Position numbers and translations under genes: made by a program
Shown here: one piece after another, positions 10,091 through 21,500 of the stretch
Numbering within the stretch: the first letter of the stretch is position 1
Layout: every line of letters starts with the position of its first letter
NCBI RefSeq assembly: GCF_008831285.2
Contig: NC_045138.2
Coordinates: 43,517,115-43,581,114 of the forward strand
Origin: Nymphaea colorata
Taxonomy: Eukaryota; Streptophyta; Magnoliopsida; Nymphaeales; Nymphaeaceae
Direction: 5' to 3'
Length of the DNA: 64,000 nucleotides
Notes under the pieces: model-generated
What the model saw: only the letters and a program-made list of their open reading frames with translations
What the model was told of the DNA's origin: nothing
The model's database searches: none

Positions 10091-12310
10091 GTACAACTTA
10101 GCATGACTCCGGTTATAGTTTCTTCACACTTGATGCTTGTTACTTGTTTTTGGATTTGATTCTATGAACCATAGTATTAATCTATCCAAAGTATGTTTGT
10201 TCCAATAACTGCTAAAAGAAGATTAATGTTATTCTTCAATCAACTTAAGATGGATTAAGCAAATTAGGAAAAAACATACCTTCCCATTACAGTAGCAATT
10301 ACATATTTCTCACTTGCAACCGATTAGAGTGTTATTCACGTTCCTAGCATTGTGGGGTTTTAAAATCTTTGAACTAAATGAACTGAAGGGGTTGACACTC
10401 AGGTATGTGATCTCTTGGAAGAAGTCCCAAAAAAGAATCTCATTGTATAAACATCTTAGCTGAGGTTCTGCATGCAAACGACCCTTGTGGAGGTTTTTAA
10501 AGTGCTTGAAAGATCCCAAAGTATCATCTTTGATTACCATACACTGGATCGCTTTTCATAAACAATCACATGTTGAGTCTTTCGGTTTTTTTTCTAAGTG
10601 AAACTTAGGTTGGTTGGCCTCTTCGTATCCTCTATGTTACAACTGGCTAGTGTGTTTCTGTCTTCTATGTATAAGTGGGGTATTTGAAGGCTTCCTCTCC
10701 ATAATTTTCTGGTTGAGAAAGAATTCCCATTATTTTGTTTGTGTTCATCTTCTTTTAAGTCCACCCATTATCAGACTTACTGGCTAGTAGCTTGAAAACC
10801 CTTTGAGGAACTTAGAAATTATTTTCGGCTACTACATAAGATGACGGTGCATCTCTAACTGCTAATAATTTTCTATATAACTTTTTACTATAGATAAAAA
10901 CCCTTTTCTGTATAATTTTCTCTTCTTTTATTTGAATATATATATTTTCCAATAATCACACTTTTGTTGTGTATAACTGCCATATGACTGCTGTTATCAT
11001 TTAGCATTTACCTGAACTTGTCTTCTACAATCACCCAACCAGGTTTTGACGTTTCAAAAATTCAAAACCTAGTTTGTCTTGTCATCCAAATAGGCAAACC
11101 AGGTTTTCTGAAATTATTTAAAAGTTTAGGTTTCATAATCCAAGTTTTGTCAAAAGTAAGTTTTTGAAGGTGTCATCTAAACCCTCCTTAAATATTTTGT
11201 ATTATATGTTAACTGTAAGATCTTATTTTTATTCAACGGTTTTACATGGTTATGCTGGGCAGGTTAAGGACTGAATTTTGTTTGGCCTCAACTCAACTTC
11301 GGGTTCCAATATGAAAATGAAGAAAATTCTCATGGAAAAATTTATATTTTATAGTGGATGAAAATGTGCTTTAAGTTGAAATTCACTGCTACTGCAAGAG
11401 AATATGTCGTAAGAGGGGGCCACATAGGACGCTAAAGTGAAGACACCTAGCCATGTGCCAATCCTGCCACTCTGCAACCTAAGCTTTGTCATGGGCATGT
11501 CCCAATAACGATGGTGGTTGGGAGTTTCTCTCAAAAGACAGGTCCATTAAAATGGTTTAGTTCTTTAACCGATCCTCACGATTAAAAAAAGAAAAAAGTG
11601 AACTGTTGAAATTTGTTGCCCATTCCTTATAAAAGAAACAAAAGGTGTTCAATTTGAAAATAAATGTGATCAACACACAAACAGTTGATGCATCGTGCCC
11701 TTTTCAGATAAATTTTGCCCTTAAGTATTCCATTCACCTAAACACTAGTTTTGTCTCAACAACCTGATGTTTTTAAAGCGAATTGGAAATTTCTGTCATC
11801 CTTGGCTTGAGATTGGGCTAATTTCAACTCTAGACGAAATCAAGTTGCTTTCCATAAAAAGAATGTACAAAATTAGACAATAAATCCTAACAACTAAAAA
11901 CAAAAGAAAATCCTCAAAAATAAGAATGATAGAGAAGAATTCAGAACCAAAAAGTTGCCATAGATTGCCCACTGCTCTCTGCCTTTCCTAAGTCATTAAC
12001 AAAAGTATAAGATGCTGAAGTGAAAATTATCAATGGTCAAGAATAGTTCAAGTAAAGCGCCAATGTACACACTAAAAAAGTTTACTTGCCAATACTAACT
12101 AATGTTGTTAGATACAATGAAGTGAAGCGATGCACTCAGCCTATGAAGTGAGGAGAAGAAAAGTAAACCAAAGCGAAAAGTAAGCATCAAGATTGAAGAG
12201 ATATTCATAAAAATAATTTTTATCAACAACAGTTTATATTTCTATTACAATTTTTTATTTCCATTAATTGTATTTATTTTATGTGCCCTAGGGTTTCTTA
12301 TTTTGAAAAA
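10091..12310. other. Unassigned intergenic stretch
   Basis: AT-rich sequence with no recognised domain. The minus frames at 10,310-10,540 and 11,349-11,534 have no motif I can identify. A pair of similar CCAGGTTTT segments (about 11,038 and 11,098) may be the remains of a short inserted element. Nothing else can be supported. Confidence 0.4.
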
Positions 12311-12311
12311 A

Positions 12312-12313
<2 letters not shown>

Positions 12314-12401
<88 letters not shown>

Positions 12402-12402
12402 G
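12314..12402. repeat. Compound microsatellite (AC)n(AT)n(AG)n
   Basis: About 48 bp of AC, then about 25 bp of AT, then about 16 bp of AG. Three different dinucleotide runs abut without a spacer. Confidence 0.95.
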
Positions 12403-12688
12403 TGAAATTGGTATATCCTAGATCACTTAGGTTGGGGATTGAAACCAAACCTTTTAAATAGTTGTTAAAATATATCCTAAAAGGATTATGAATCTAGAAT
12501 GTTTATAAATATTAGTTCAACATAAATCAAGTCTTGGTTCAAGTTGTTTTATGTAAAAATTATTGATGTTTGTACTACCAAAAATTGACATTATAAGAGC
12601 AACTGATTTTTCTATTATTTTAAAAACATGAGTTGACTACAAAAATGATTAACTTAATATATATTTCTTATCAAAACATTCTATATAT

Positions 12689-12930
12689 GTATGAGAGCTG
12701 AAATCTTTCGGCCATCTTGAGTTCTATCTAATCATAGCCACCAATGCATCACATTGTCAGGTGGGATTAAGCACACTATCGATGCAGTGCATCAGATCAT
12801 GTGTTGTGCATGTATAGGAACTGAATCTTCCGGCCATCTTGAGCTCTATATAATCATATGCACCCAATGCATTGCTTTGTCGGGTAAGATTAAAACACTT
12901 CTGATGCAATAAATTAGACAGTGTTGTGAG
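12689..12930. repeat. Diverged tandem duplication, about 120-bp unit
   Basis: Two adjacent units, 12,689-12,810 and 12,811-12,930. Both contain CGGCCATCTTGAG, TAATCATA, CCAATGCAT, TTGTC(A/G)GGT and end in GTGTTGTG. Estimated identity is around 80 percent by eye. No coding frame. Confidence 0.8.
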
Positions 12931-12976
12931 AGAGGATGAAGGATTTCTTTGTTGAAGCTCGGACGGAGAAATTCAC

Positions 12977-13000
12977 AAATAAATAAATAAATAAATAAAT
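12977..13000. repeat. (AAAT)6 microsatellite
   Basis: Six perfect AAAT units. A (GA)9 run follows at 13,064-13,081. Confidence 0.95.
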
Positions 13001-13539
13001 ACTTACCATCCATCTCTAATGACCAGATGGTAGGATTTTATTTTGTTTTACTTACACAACTTAAGAGAGAGAGAGAGAGAAGCAAGCAACTTAAAAGAGT
13101 TTCAACAATACATTGGCTCAAGCACACGAAAACACATGCATGGTGTAATCTATCGCCTGTCCACTGAAGAGCTATGTTGCTGGCTCGTAGTTGCATCATT
13201 GAAGGTGCCAGATCCCTTCCAAGAAGGAGAGCTCCAGTGCTAGGCCAGAGTTGCTTCTTGAAGACTCCTTGCTTAGACAGGACTAGGCTAACACAAGTTG
13301 GAATTTAGGAAAATAGGAAATAAGAAAAGAATTTAAAATATCTCTCAGACAAGAGCGTAGAGAAATGTCCTCTATTTTCAATCATATTTTGTATAAAGGA
13401 AGTAGAAAAATAAGCAAAACAAATTATTGCAAATCCAAAAGAATAGTTGATTTCCAGCCAATGGAAATCAACTCATGTAAGAGTTTCAGCCAATTACTAA
13501 CATGCACATTTTGCAGGTAAAATTTGACCTCTCCACTTG

Positions 13540-14450
13540 ATCATTTAATATTTGACTTGCCTTCATTTGATTTGTGTGGGATTTTTAGAGAGATGGGACC
13601 CAACCCATCGGGATGAGGCTTGACCATTTCCAAGACTTTTACCAGAGGTAATCAAACCAGACTAAGCTCTACTCTTCTACTTGTCTAAATGTCTAGATGT
13701 TATCTTATCCTAATGCAAAAATAAAGCAAACGTGCCCTAAATTTTAAAACTAATGATTTGTTAAAATCTAATTTGGTTTCAAAATTTAAGATTCATAATG
13801 AAATGTCATTAGATTATCTCCATTGTCATCATAGGCCGCTAACAACTTAATCTGAGCTATATGATGCATGCATGTCAAGGTTTTTTTAGAAAAATTGTTT
13901 TCAAATACTTGTGCATTTTGAAATTTCTTTTGAAAGCATGAATGTAAATTTGGAAAATGATGTACTAATTAGAATATAATCATATTTGAATTACTTCGTA
14001 TACCCAAATTATTACTTACAGCATAGTACTAAATTCAACTTGTTTAGATTCTTATTAGAGGTGAATTGTGAGTTCTAGTGATATAGATATGTTTAATCTA
14101 AAACCAATGCATGCCTAATCTGGGTGAACTTATTTGAAGATTTCAAGGATAATTACTTAACCACAATTTAAGATTAAAGTCAAAGTCAAGGGATTAATTA
14201 TCATTGAATCTCAACTAAATTTATTGTGTGAAGATGTATTTACCAAGGATGAACATAAACTAAATGAAATGCATAAATCAAAGATCACAAGTAAACTCAA
14301 TGAAATACATCAATTAAAAGTAAACTAAATGAAACACACAAGCATTAGTTAAAGACTAATAAACTAAATTGGACAAACATAGATCAAGCTAAATGCATAG
14401 ACTAAAGATCAAATGTAAGCTAAGTGGAATTCAATGGTCTAATCATGAAA
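13540..14450 (-). repeat. Family Q repeat, copy C (partial, most diverged)
   Basis: The end at 13,578-13,650 matches the conserved end of copies A and B on the same strand: GTGTGGGATTTTTAGAGAGA, then GACCCAACC, then ACCAGAGGTAATCAAACC. Further in (14,210-14,440) it becomes a low-complexity field of short words such as TAAACTAAATGAAATGCATA, analogous to the word field inside copies A and B. Its far boundary is unclear. Confidence 0.5.
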
Positions 14451-14482
14451 TAAAAAATATCTTAATGAGAGAGAAATGAAGA

Positions 14483-14485
<3 letters not shown>

Positions 14486-14567
<82 letters not shown>
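14486..14567. repeat. (AT)41 microsatellite
   Basis: 82 bp of uninterrupted AT, a perfect self-complementary tract, bordered by a 300-bp purine-rich strand. Confidence 0.97.
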
Positions 14568-14570
<3 letters not shown>

Positions 14571-14880
14571 GAGAAATAAAGGGGGGAAAATAGAGAGAGA
14601 TGAAAGGAAAATCGAAAAAACAGAGAAAGAAAGACAGAAAATTTGAAAGGGAAATAGAGGGAGGGAGAAAGAGAGAGAGGAAAAAAAGGGAATTAGGGGA
14701 AAAGAGAAAGAAAACTAAAGATAAAGAGAAAAAATAGAGCGAATGATAAAGAGAGAAAGTAGAGAGAAACAAAAAAATTATAGAGAACGATAGAGAGACG
14801 AAGAAAGAAAATAGAGAGAGAGAAACAAAACTAGAAAATGAGAGACAATGATAGGAAGAGAAAGAGAAAGATGTAGTCAA
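14568..14880. repeat. Purine-rich (GA/AAAG) tract
   Basis: About 310 bp in which the plus strand is almost all A and G (GAGAGA, AAAGAG, GGGAAA words). The minus-strand open frame across it, rich in Ser, Phe and Leu, is a by-product of the composition and not a gene. Confidence 0.85.
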
Positions 14881-14896
14881 GAGGGGCATGCCTAAC

Positions 14897-15190
14897 CCCA
14901 AATGAACATGAAAATTAAAACAAATTAGCATACTTATTTAAAATTTTAAGAAATGATTATTTTATTTTAATATATCAAGATTAGTACTACGATTAAAAGA
15001 TTAATCATTATTTAAGTAAACTAATTATAGTGATTATTAAGAGATGAACGTTACTCCTAAATGACAATAAAATTAAAGCAAATTTGTATGCTTATTTGAA
15101 ATTTTAAGAAATGATTATTTTATTACTTAAATCTAGATTAGTATCACGATTAAGGAATTAACCACTCTTAAAATTTTATTTGAGCATACT
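14897..15190. repeat. Tandem duplication with 158-bp period
   Basis: The word AAATTTTAAGAAATGATTAT occurs at 14,941 and, with the same flanks, at 15,099. Units are about 14,897-15,054 and 15,055-15,190, and both contain GATTAGTA(C/T) and ACGATTAA. No coding content. Confidence 0.8.
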
Positions 15191-16084
15191 AATTAAAGAG
15201 AACCTAAGTCTAAGAGAGAGAGGGGCATACTTACCTCTTTTAGGCTTAATTAAAAAGAAATAAAATTCTAATACTCTAAACAAGATGAAAAAGAAAAAGA
15301 AAAACAAAATAACATCATGAAAGTAAAGCAAAGTTGAGAAGAAATAGAAATGAAGAAGAAATTACCAAAACGAGTCTTCCTTGGAGGCCAAGGACGGAGA
15401 TGAGACGAGAGGCAAAGAGAAAATGAGGGAGAGGGAGAGAAGCTCATGGGAGGAGAAATGGGCTATTTACAGTTGAGCTGGCCCCTTCATTTCCCTCACA
15501 AAGCTAGGAAATAGGCCATCATAAACTAGAAATGCAATAATTAGGTAATAAGGGCATTTAGGCTAAAAATAGGTCATAATGACCTAAGAAACACATAATT
15601 AGTCTACCAAGGGTGTTTTTGTCATTTTACGTTTAAAATAGATAATTATTTTCAAGAAAATGTAATTTCGCTTGTCATTTCAAAATATTATAAAAAAAAT
15701 TTGACTGGGTCAAGGGTTATTTTTTGACCTATTGAACCCTACCAACCAAAAGTTGGCCGGGTAAAATACCCGATTTGGCCATCCGATCCTGACCATGGCC
15801 GGCATGATGCAGCATGTGCCAAGCACATGACCGCTCGTGGCCATAGGCAGCCAGGGCAGGGGCCAGGCATGCGCCCCAAGCCGTGCCAAGCACGGCCTTT
15901 GTGCCCTCAATGATGGAATTTTGGATATGGATCATGAGTTCTGGATCAAACTTTTTGGTTTTGCATTATGAGTATTTGGATTCTAGAACGGATCTCACCT
16001 CCTGCTAAGATGAAGTTTCTGGAAGACGTTCATTGAATGACACATCTTTCACTTTTAGGTAAATCTAAGGAAATTTCTCATATC
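15191..16084. other. Unassigned stretch with a GC-rich patch
   Basis: It contains a purine-rich section (15,290-15,450) and a locally GC-rich patch at 15,750-15,905 with short inverted words around GCCAAGCAC and GTGCC. The minus frames at 15,710-15,935 carry no known domain. It may be an LTR or leader of an unidentified retroelement, but this is not proven. Confidence 0.35.
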
Positions 16085-16960
16085 TTAATGTAATCTTTTG
16101 ACATTTGATACCATGGGGCTTCTTTGTATTCCACTTGACTTATTCTTTATGAAGGGTGGTATGTAGGTGTTCAAGTCTGCAGACTTCAACAGCCCGACAA
16201 GGTTCAGTCCCCTTAAACGCCATGATGGATCCCAAGCTAGCTCGTCCATCAACAAAGTGATTATACTCTCTTGAATATGAACTAATCCGAATTCTTCAAA
16301 TTCTGAATGAATGGTTTGCTGAATTGCTGTAGGAAGCATGCATTGAGTATTTGACTCTCCATTCCTCATTTACTTGGTTAATGACTAATAAAGAATCACC
16401 AAATGTGTGAGCATTCTTTACTCTGAAATCCATCAATGTCCTCATTCCACGGATTAGTACCTCATATTCTAGCATGTTATGTATGCAAGAGAAATCATGC
16501 TTAAGAAAATATGGTATCATTTATTTTTCTGGGGTGTTGATGTGGATCCCAATTCCTGCTCCAACCATATTTTGGGAGCCACGGAAAAATAAGTTCCAAC
16601 CAGGTATTTGGTTTATCCAAAAAAGTGTGTTCATCCAGAAAATCATCATCCTCTGTCTTGATGTCTTGATTGCATCTGTTGGTGGAAAAATGTCAATTGA
16701 CTTGCCAATGCTTGAGCCTTTGTAGTTTTTTCTAACACGTATTTCAGTCAGGTCGTACTTCATAAGAACGACTTGCCATTTTGTTGTTCTCCCACAAAAA
16801 AAATTGGTTGTTTCATGATATACTTCAACAGATTAAGATTTGAGAGGACCATGACTTCACTAGCAAAGGCATAATGTCTCACTTTTGACATATCCAGACT
16901 AATGCTAAACAAGGTTTTTTTTATTACTGAATATCTCTTTTATATTGAACAAAAGTTTTG
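16085..16960 (-). pseudogene. Ty3/gypsy (Tat-like) RNase H region relic
   Basis: Reading the minus strand from about 16,790 down, WQVVLMKYDLTEI matches the end of the gypsy RT-RNase H (W...L.EYD..Y). After a linker, GSQNMVGAGIGI and EYEVLIRGMRTLMDFRVKNAHTFGDSLLVINQVN match the second, archaeal-like RNase H found in Tat-lineage gypsy elements (usual form FDGA...GAGAGI, AEYEAL, YGDS.LVI.Q). Stops and frame changes show decay. A homologous relic lies on the plus strand at 57,040-58,150. Confidence 0.7.
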
Positions 16961-17195
16961 CTGACGTAATATATAGCATGTTCGATTTTGCACCTACCTA
17001 CATATTATGCCAAAAAAATCTTTGCAAGTAGAGTCATTCACAGGAGATATTTTTTTATTTTCCCGAAAGATTGCCACAAAATTTTTATCAACCATATATG
17101 TGGACTGTATAAATGAAATAAAATACTTGTACTTGCCTATGCTCCTTGTGCGGGATTTCGAGAGATAGGACCCGACCTATTGGTACAAGGCCCAG

Positions 17196-17388
17196 GCCCA
17201 AAAACCCCTGCTTGAAAATGGGTCGACTTGGATCGGCCCAACGGTGGCCCGATCCTGCCCGATTGATTTTTAAAATTATTTTTTTTTATTAAAAATATAT
17301 TTTATATTCAAACAAATTATTTTATATTTTAAAAAATAGTTTTTTATCATAACTGGGCCGGCCCGGCCCGATGCCCACCCCTAACTTT
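17196..17388 (-). mobile_element. hAT-like MITE candidate, GC-rich ends with AT core
   Basis: Inserted relative to copies B and C. One end reads on the minus strand TTAGGGGTGGGCATCGGGCC, a start often seen in short non-autonomous plant hAT elements. The core is almost pure A/T (about 17,260-17,345) between GGCCC-rich arms. No clean TSD was found. Related segments are at 21,262-21,500 and around 58,490-58,590. Confidence 0.5.
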
Positions 17389-17814
17389 TAGTGCCTTTAC
17401 TAGGAGTAATGAGATGAAGGGCTATACAAAAATGTTTCACTTTTTAAATTGAAATGTCGTCCAAAACCTAAGAAAGTAAACATATAGTAATTTTGAAATC
17501 ATACATGTTTTAAAATGTAAGTAGGTATCAGAAATGCATTGATGAACAAGAAAAAATTAATATGAAGTTTGTTCATATCTGGATCATCATATATCAATGC
17601 AAGTTAAGATCCTAATATAATATGATGAATGCAAAAACTAGGTTATGTAGACCTAGAGTCTGATCTTCACTAGCAATTTGATATAGGATGTGGACATGTT
17701 TGAGGGAAATATGACCAAAATCAAAATGTGGTAATCATAATATGAGAGATTTTTGTTCTAAATTGAAATAGGAGATGTCATAAAGGTACAAAGTATCATA
17801 TCATATTAGGAAAC

Positions 17815-18290
17815 TTAACGATCCAAAATCCAAGATTTGAAATTGTGATTCAATATCCATGACCTAAGATTCAAGATCCAAAATCTAATATAAGAAAGCT
17901 GAAATCTAATGTTTGAGATATGAAATCTGGTACCTAAAATTTGAACTCTTAAATCCAAAATCCAAAGCTTGGGATACAACATCAATAATCCAAAGTTTAA
18001 AACCCCAAACCTGATGTCCCAAATCCATAACCTAAGGTTCAAGATCCAAAATCCAATCTCCATGATATGAAATTTATGATCCAAGACTCATTACATGAAA
18101 TCTAATCCAAATTCTGAAGTCCAAGTTCCAAAATCTAATATTCAAAATATAAAATCTGAGATCTAGAATCTGAATTGATAATTTGGAATTTATAATCCAA
18201 AATCCATGATCCCATGTTTAAAGTCCAAGATCTGAAATCCAATACCTGATATCTATGCAAGATCCATAATAGATATCTGAAATCCATAAT
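17815..18290. repeat. Low-complexity word field (ATCCAAAATC and variants)
   Basis: About 475 bp made of short, irregularly spaced variants of ATCCAAAATC, AAGATC, GAAATC and TAATCC. No fixed period is visible, so this is not a simple tandem repeat. Equivalent fields occur in copy B (21,050-21,255 and 22,615-22,800) and, in the complementary sense (GATTTTGGAT words), in copy D (40,620-41,060). Confidence 0.75.
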
Positions 18291-19097
18291 ATATCATTGT
18301 CATTCTTCAGGTCTAAATCCAAACTAATTGTTTAATATCAAATCAAGTTTGATCAAAATTTAAGATCTAAATAACTAAGGCTAGGCCAGTCAAAAGGGCT
18401 GGGTTCGATCTTACCTAAGCTGAGTAGAAACCTAGCTGGGGACATCTTGATTGGGATGCATAAATTTGATCTTATTCAGACTGCATGATTCTGATAAGAT
18501 TTTTATTCATCTTATGTGGATGTTAAGGAGGTTCACTAGATCTAGGCTATGGGATTGGGTTCAAAGATAGTAGGCTCTGAGACTGGTATGGGCTAGGTCT
18601 CAAAGAATTGAATAACATTGGGTTTCACGCCCACATGACCTTGGGTTTTAAAATCATTTGAACAAGTTAATTGTGAAACATTTTAAAAATCTATGATTTG
18701 AAATGGTTCTTGCCGGAGACCATACTAGATTCAGATTTTCACATACTTGGGCTAATGCCTCAAGGTATGCTACTACCTAGTTTGGTTTTGGATACATGTA
18801 GGTGTAAAGTGATCGTAGATGTTAAAATGAACATATGATGCACGAATAACAAAAACGATAAGAAATATGATCTATTATGCATTATGCAAACACAAACAAC
18901 AAGAAATTATGGAATTAAAATGAAGAACGAGAAAAAAGAGACATACATACCACAACAAGGATACACGCACTAAGTTCTGTCAAGAATGGAGTTCTAATTT
19001 GAAAACGAGATGAACGTGTTAAAATTTGAAAAGAGATGTAGGTTACTTCAGGCAAACTCGATGGCTTTAAAATCATGAGCATGATTCTCATACATAA

Positions 19098-19282
19098 TGT
19101 AATGATTTGACCCACTCCATGTCTTGAAACCTTGGTATAGTGGATCTTAATCTCACCACCTAGCAGTTTTTGTTCAAGTTTTGAAAAGATTAAGAACCAA
19201 AACAACTAACCACTTAACAACCATTTTTATAAGTCTTTGAATCAAAATCTTCAATACGGTACTAAATTTTTTGGGTCTTACA
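19098..19282 (-). repeat. TRIM 3' LTR
   Basis: 185 bp. On the minus strand it begins TGTAAGACCCAAAAAATTTA and ends TCATTACA. Shared landmarks with its partner: AAATTTA, GACTTATAAA, GTTAAGTGGTTA/GTTAAATAGTTA and GAGTGGGTC near the end. Confidence 0.85.
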
Positions 19283-19344
19283 ATACACCTCTTAACGCAT
19301 ATACGTGCAAGCGTGTAAGACCTCTAATTCGACTGTTGAACTGC

Positions 19345-19356
19345 GCTTTGATACCA
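19345..19356 (-). other. TRIM primer-binding site
   Basis: On the minus strand TGGTATCAAAGC, one mismatch from the standard TGGTATCAGAGC, starting one base after the LTR. Confidence 0.85.
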
Positions 19357-19357
19357 C

Positions 19358-19542
19358 CGTAACGACCCACTCCGAGGCTCAGGCCTTTGGTCTGGCAGAT
19401 CCCAACCTACTCTCTAATAGTTTTGATTCCAGCTTGAAAAAAATTAGGAGCCAAGATGATTAACTATTTAACATCTTCATTTATAAGTCCTTGAAGATCA
19501 TTCACAATCTTAAATACAATATTAAATTTTTGGGGTGTTACA
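19358..19542 (-). repeat. TRIM 5' LTR
   Basis: 185 bp. On the minus strand it begins TGTAACACCCCAAAAATTTA and ends GAGTGGGTCGTTACG. A related LTR is present on the plus strand at 58,171-58,360. Confidence 0.85.
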
Positions 19543-20069
19543 TGTAATATTTCTGGATTTTGAAAATCATGTTATTTTAGATTTGATCATTTTGGATCCA
19601 AGTTTGAAATTTGCTTTCATGAAAAATGTTTTTTGATATAGAACCACGTTTTTTATTGGATTTATATGTGGATGAAATCATTAGAATTTGAAAAATCTCT
19701 TTAGTAGCAAATGAGAATTGGATTTTGAATTTGATACAAGATTCTGGATAAAATTGGGACATATATCTGAAATCTAGTTTACTTGGATCTAAATATAACT
19801 TGGTAAAATTTATGTCCGGACATGAAAGCCAATTTGATTTAATGAAAATTTATTGGAAATGAATACTTTTAACATGGGCTGGGGAAATGGACTTGTGAAA
19901 TGAATTGGATATAACTTTGGAAGACAAATTTGGATTTTAAAATGAGATTTTGGTCTAGAAATCTAATTGAAAATGTTGTTAATGTGGCATCGAGTCTGGC
20001 TCGAATCTATTGAGTGAGCCTTGGACTAAAGGGAATATACCACTCACCTCTAAAAAGGAAAAGGAACCC

Positions 20070-20280
20070 TTTGCTATATGCGTGGATGTCTTCTTAAACA
20101 AAATGTAGAAATTATGCATCGGCACTCTGGCGAGATGTGGAAATGATGGATTAAGTGATGGGACTTCCTCCGTCTAGTAGGAGATGGTAAACTGAAAATA
20201 GGATATAGGGCTATGGGAAGGGCCGATGGAGAAATTTGGAATTCCTATCACTACCGGTGATAGGAATGTTCTAGGCTAAA
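20070..20280 (+). repeat. Short interspersed repeat R, copy 1
   Basis: It shares with 25,560-25,755, on the same strand, the words TGTAGA, ATTATGCATCGGCA/GATGCATCGGCA, TGTGGAAATG.TGGATTAAG, CGATGGAGAAA and a final AGGAATGTT/AGGGATGTT. About 200 bp, estimated 75-80 percent identity. No protein domain. It lies between family Q copies A and B. Confidence 0.65.
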
Positions 20281-21261
20281 ATATGAAGAGCAAACATTAT
20301 TTTTAAACAACTCCTAAATCGATAGGGGTAATGTGTGATCCTATATATGAATGAACATAGAAAATTCCTCTCAATTGTATGTCCTACACAGACATACAAA
20401 TGAGGTTATGTAGATGATGCTAAAGATCAGATGACAGTTGGAACATAGAAAATTGGACGTTTTGCTACACAGATAGTAATAAGTCCCACCATGGTTGCTG
20501 CTTTTGTTTACATGTAAAACTTTTATCAAATCTTATGTGCACACTAAATAAAATAAAAAAAACTATACTCACCTCTATTCTTTGTGCGGAATATAGAGAG
20601 ATAGAACCCAACCTGTCGGTAGAAGGTTTAGTTATTCCTGACACTTTACCAGGGGTAATCAAACCAAAGACTAGACTAAAATGTTCCGCTTTTTAATTCT
20701 ACATATCGTCCAACACTTAAGAAATCAAACATACTTAATTTTGAAATCATGCATGTGTTAAAATGTAAGTAGATCTTAGTAAAGAAATTAATCTAAAGTC
20801 TGTTTTTGTCCAGATCATAATAAATCGATGCAAATCAAGGTCATAATCTAATATGATGCATGAAAATACCAAGTCATGTGTACCTAGAGTCCGGTCTTTG
20901 CTAGAACTAGGATATAGGACATGACCTAACTGAGAAAAATATAATTAAAATCCAATCTTGTAGTCATACTCAAAAAAATTCTTGTTCTAAATTGAAATAA
21001 GAGATGTCATAAAGATACAAATTGTCATATCATGTGAGGAAAAATCATGATCCAAAATCAGTAATCTAACTTTTGAGATCTGAAATTAATACCCAAAACC
21101 CAAAAGATTAAATCCAAAATCAGAGATCCAAGATCTATAATCCAAGATTTGGAATTCAAAATCCTATAATCCAAGATCTGAAACCAGTTTGAAACTCAAA
21201 ATTTGATATCCAAAATCCATAATTCAAGTTTCAAGATACAAAATCCAATAACAATGATATG

Positions 21262-21500
21262 TAAAGTTGGGCAGGAGTTTGGCTCAGGCCAGGCCTTGGT
21301 CCATAACTGCGGTCAGGGCTCGGCACAGCCTGACTGGATTAACATTTAAAAAAATAATATTTTCAATATAAAATAATATATATCAACAATTAATTATCAT
21401 AAAGTATATATAATTATAAAATAATATTAAATATAAGTTATCCAGCTAACTCGGGCCTACTAAGGCCAGCCTAAAGCCCGTGGCCCGAAGTCCAGACTTA
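21262..21500. mobile_element. hAT-like MITE with 8-bp TSD
   Basis: ATGATATG occurs at 21,254-21,261 and again at 21,501-21,508 (a ninth base, A, also matches). The 239 bp between start TAAAGTTGGGC and end on the opposite strand with TAAGTCTGGAC, an imperfect inverted pair. GC-rich arms flank an almost pure A/T core (21,340-21,440). An 8-bp TSD with TA...TA-type ends fits the hAT superfamily; a 9-bp TSD would point to Mutator. No coding capacity. Confidence 0.65.

Larger units (their letters stand above)
19098..19542 (-). mobile_element. Complete TRIM (miniature LTR retrotransposon), 445 bp
   Basis: Two direct repeats of 185 bp each (19,098-19,282 and 19,358-19,542) flank only 75 bp. On the minus strand the LTR starts TGTAACACCCC and ends near GTTACG/ATTACA. 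Directly after the 5' LTR is TGGTATCAAAGC, a primer-binding site for initiator tRNA-Met; before the 3' LTR is a short purine run (AAGAGGTG). No coding capacity, which is the definition of a TRIM. The LTRs are clearly diverged, so this is an old insertion. Copy B lacks it. A clean 5-bp TSD is not evident (CATAA versus TGTAA). Confidence 0.85.
17090..20040 (-). repeat. Family Q repeat, copy A
   Basis: Aligned by eye with copy B in a consistent order: the GTGCGGGATTTCGAGAGATA end block; a block with AAATCATACATGTTTTAAAA; ATCAATGCAAGTTAAGAT; TTCTAAATTGAAATAGGAGA; the ATCCAAAATC word field; TGGATGTTAAGGAGGTTCAC; CACAACAAGGATACACGC; and the GAGTCTGGCTCGAA end. Relative to B it carries a roughly 190-bp GC/AT/GC insert (17,196-17,388) and a TRIM (19,098-19,542). 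The opposite strand matches copies D and E. No coding frame. Most likely an LTR or non-coding part of a large retroelement. Confidence 0.7.

Noticed and set aside
14443-14931. 162-codon minus frame with Tyr-Ile repeats
   Set aside because: It is a read-through of the AT microsatellite and the purine tract; the same holds for 12,245-12,448, 24,417-24,678, 30,799-30,981 and 38,667-38,972.
17815-18290. CRISPR-like or regular tandem array
   Set aside because: No constant repeat length and no unique spacers; plant-type repeat context.
19098-19542. Cassandra-type TRIM carrying 5S rRNA sequence
   Set aside because: The LTRs do not show the conserved 5S promoter boxes; the element is a TRIM of another kind.
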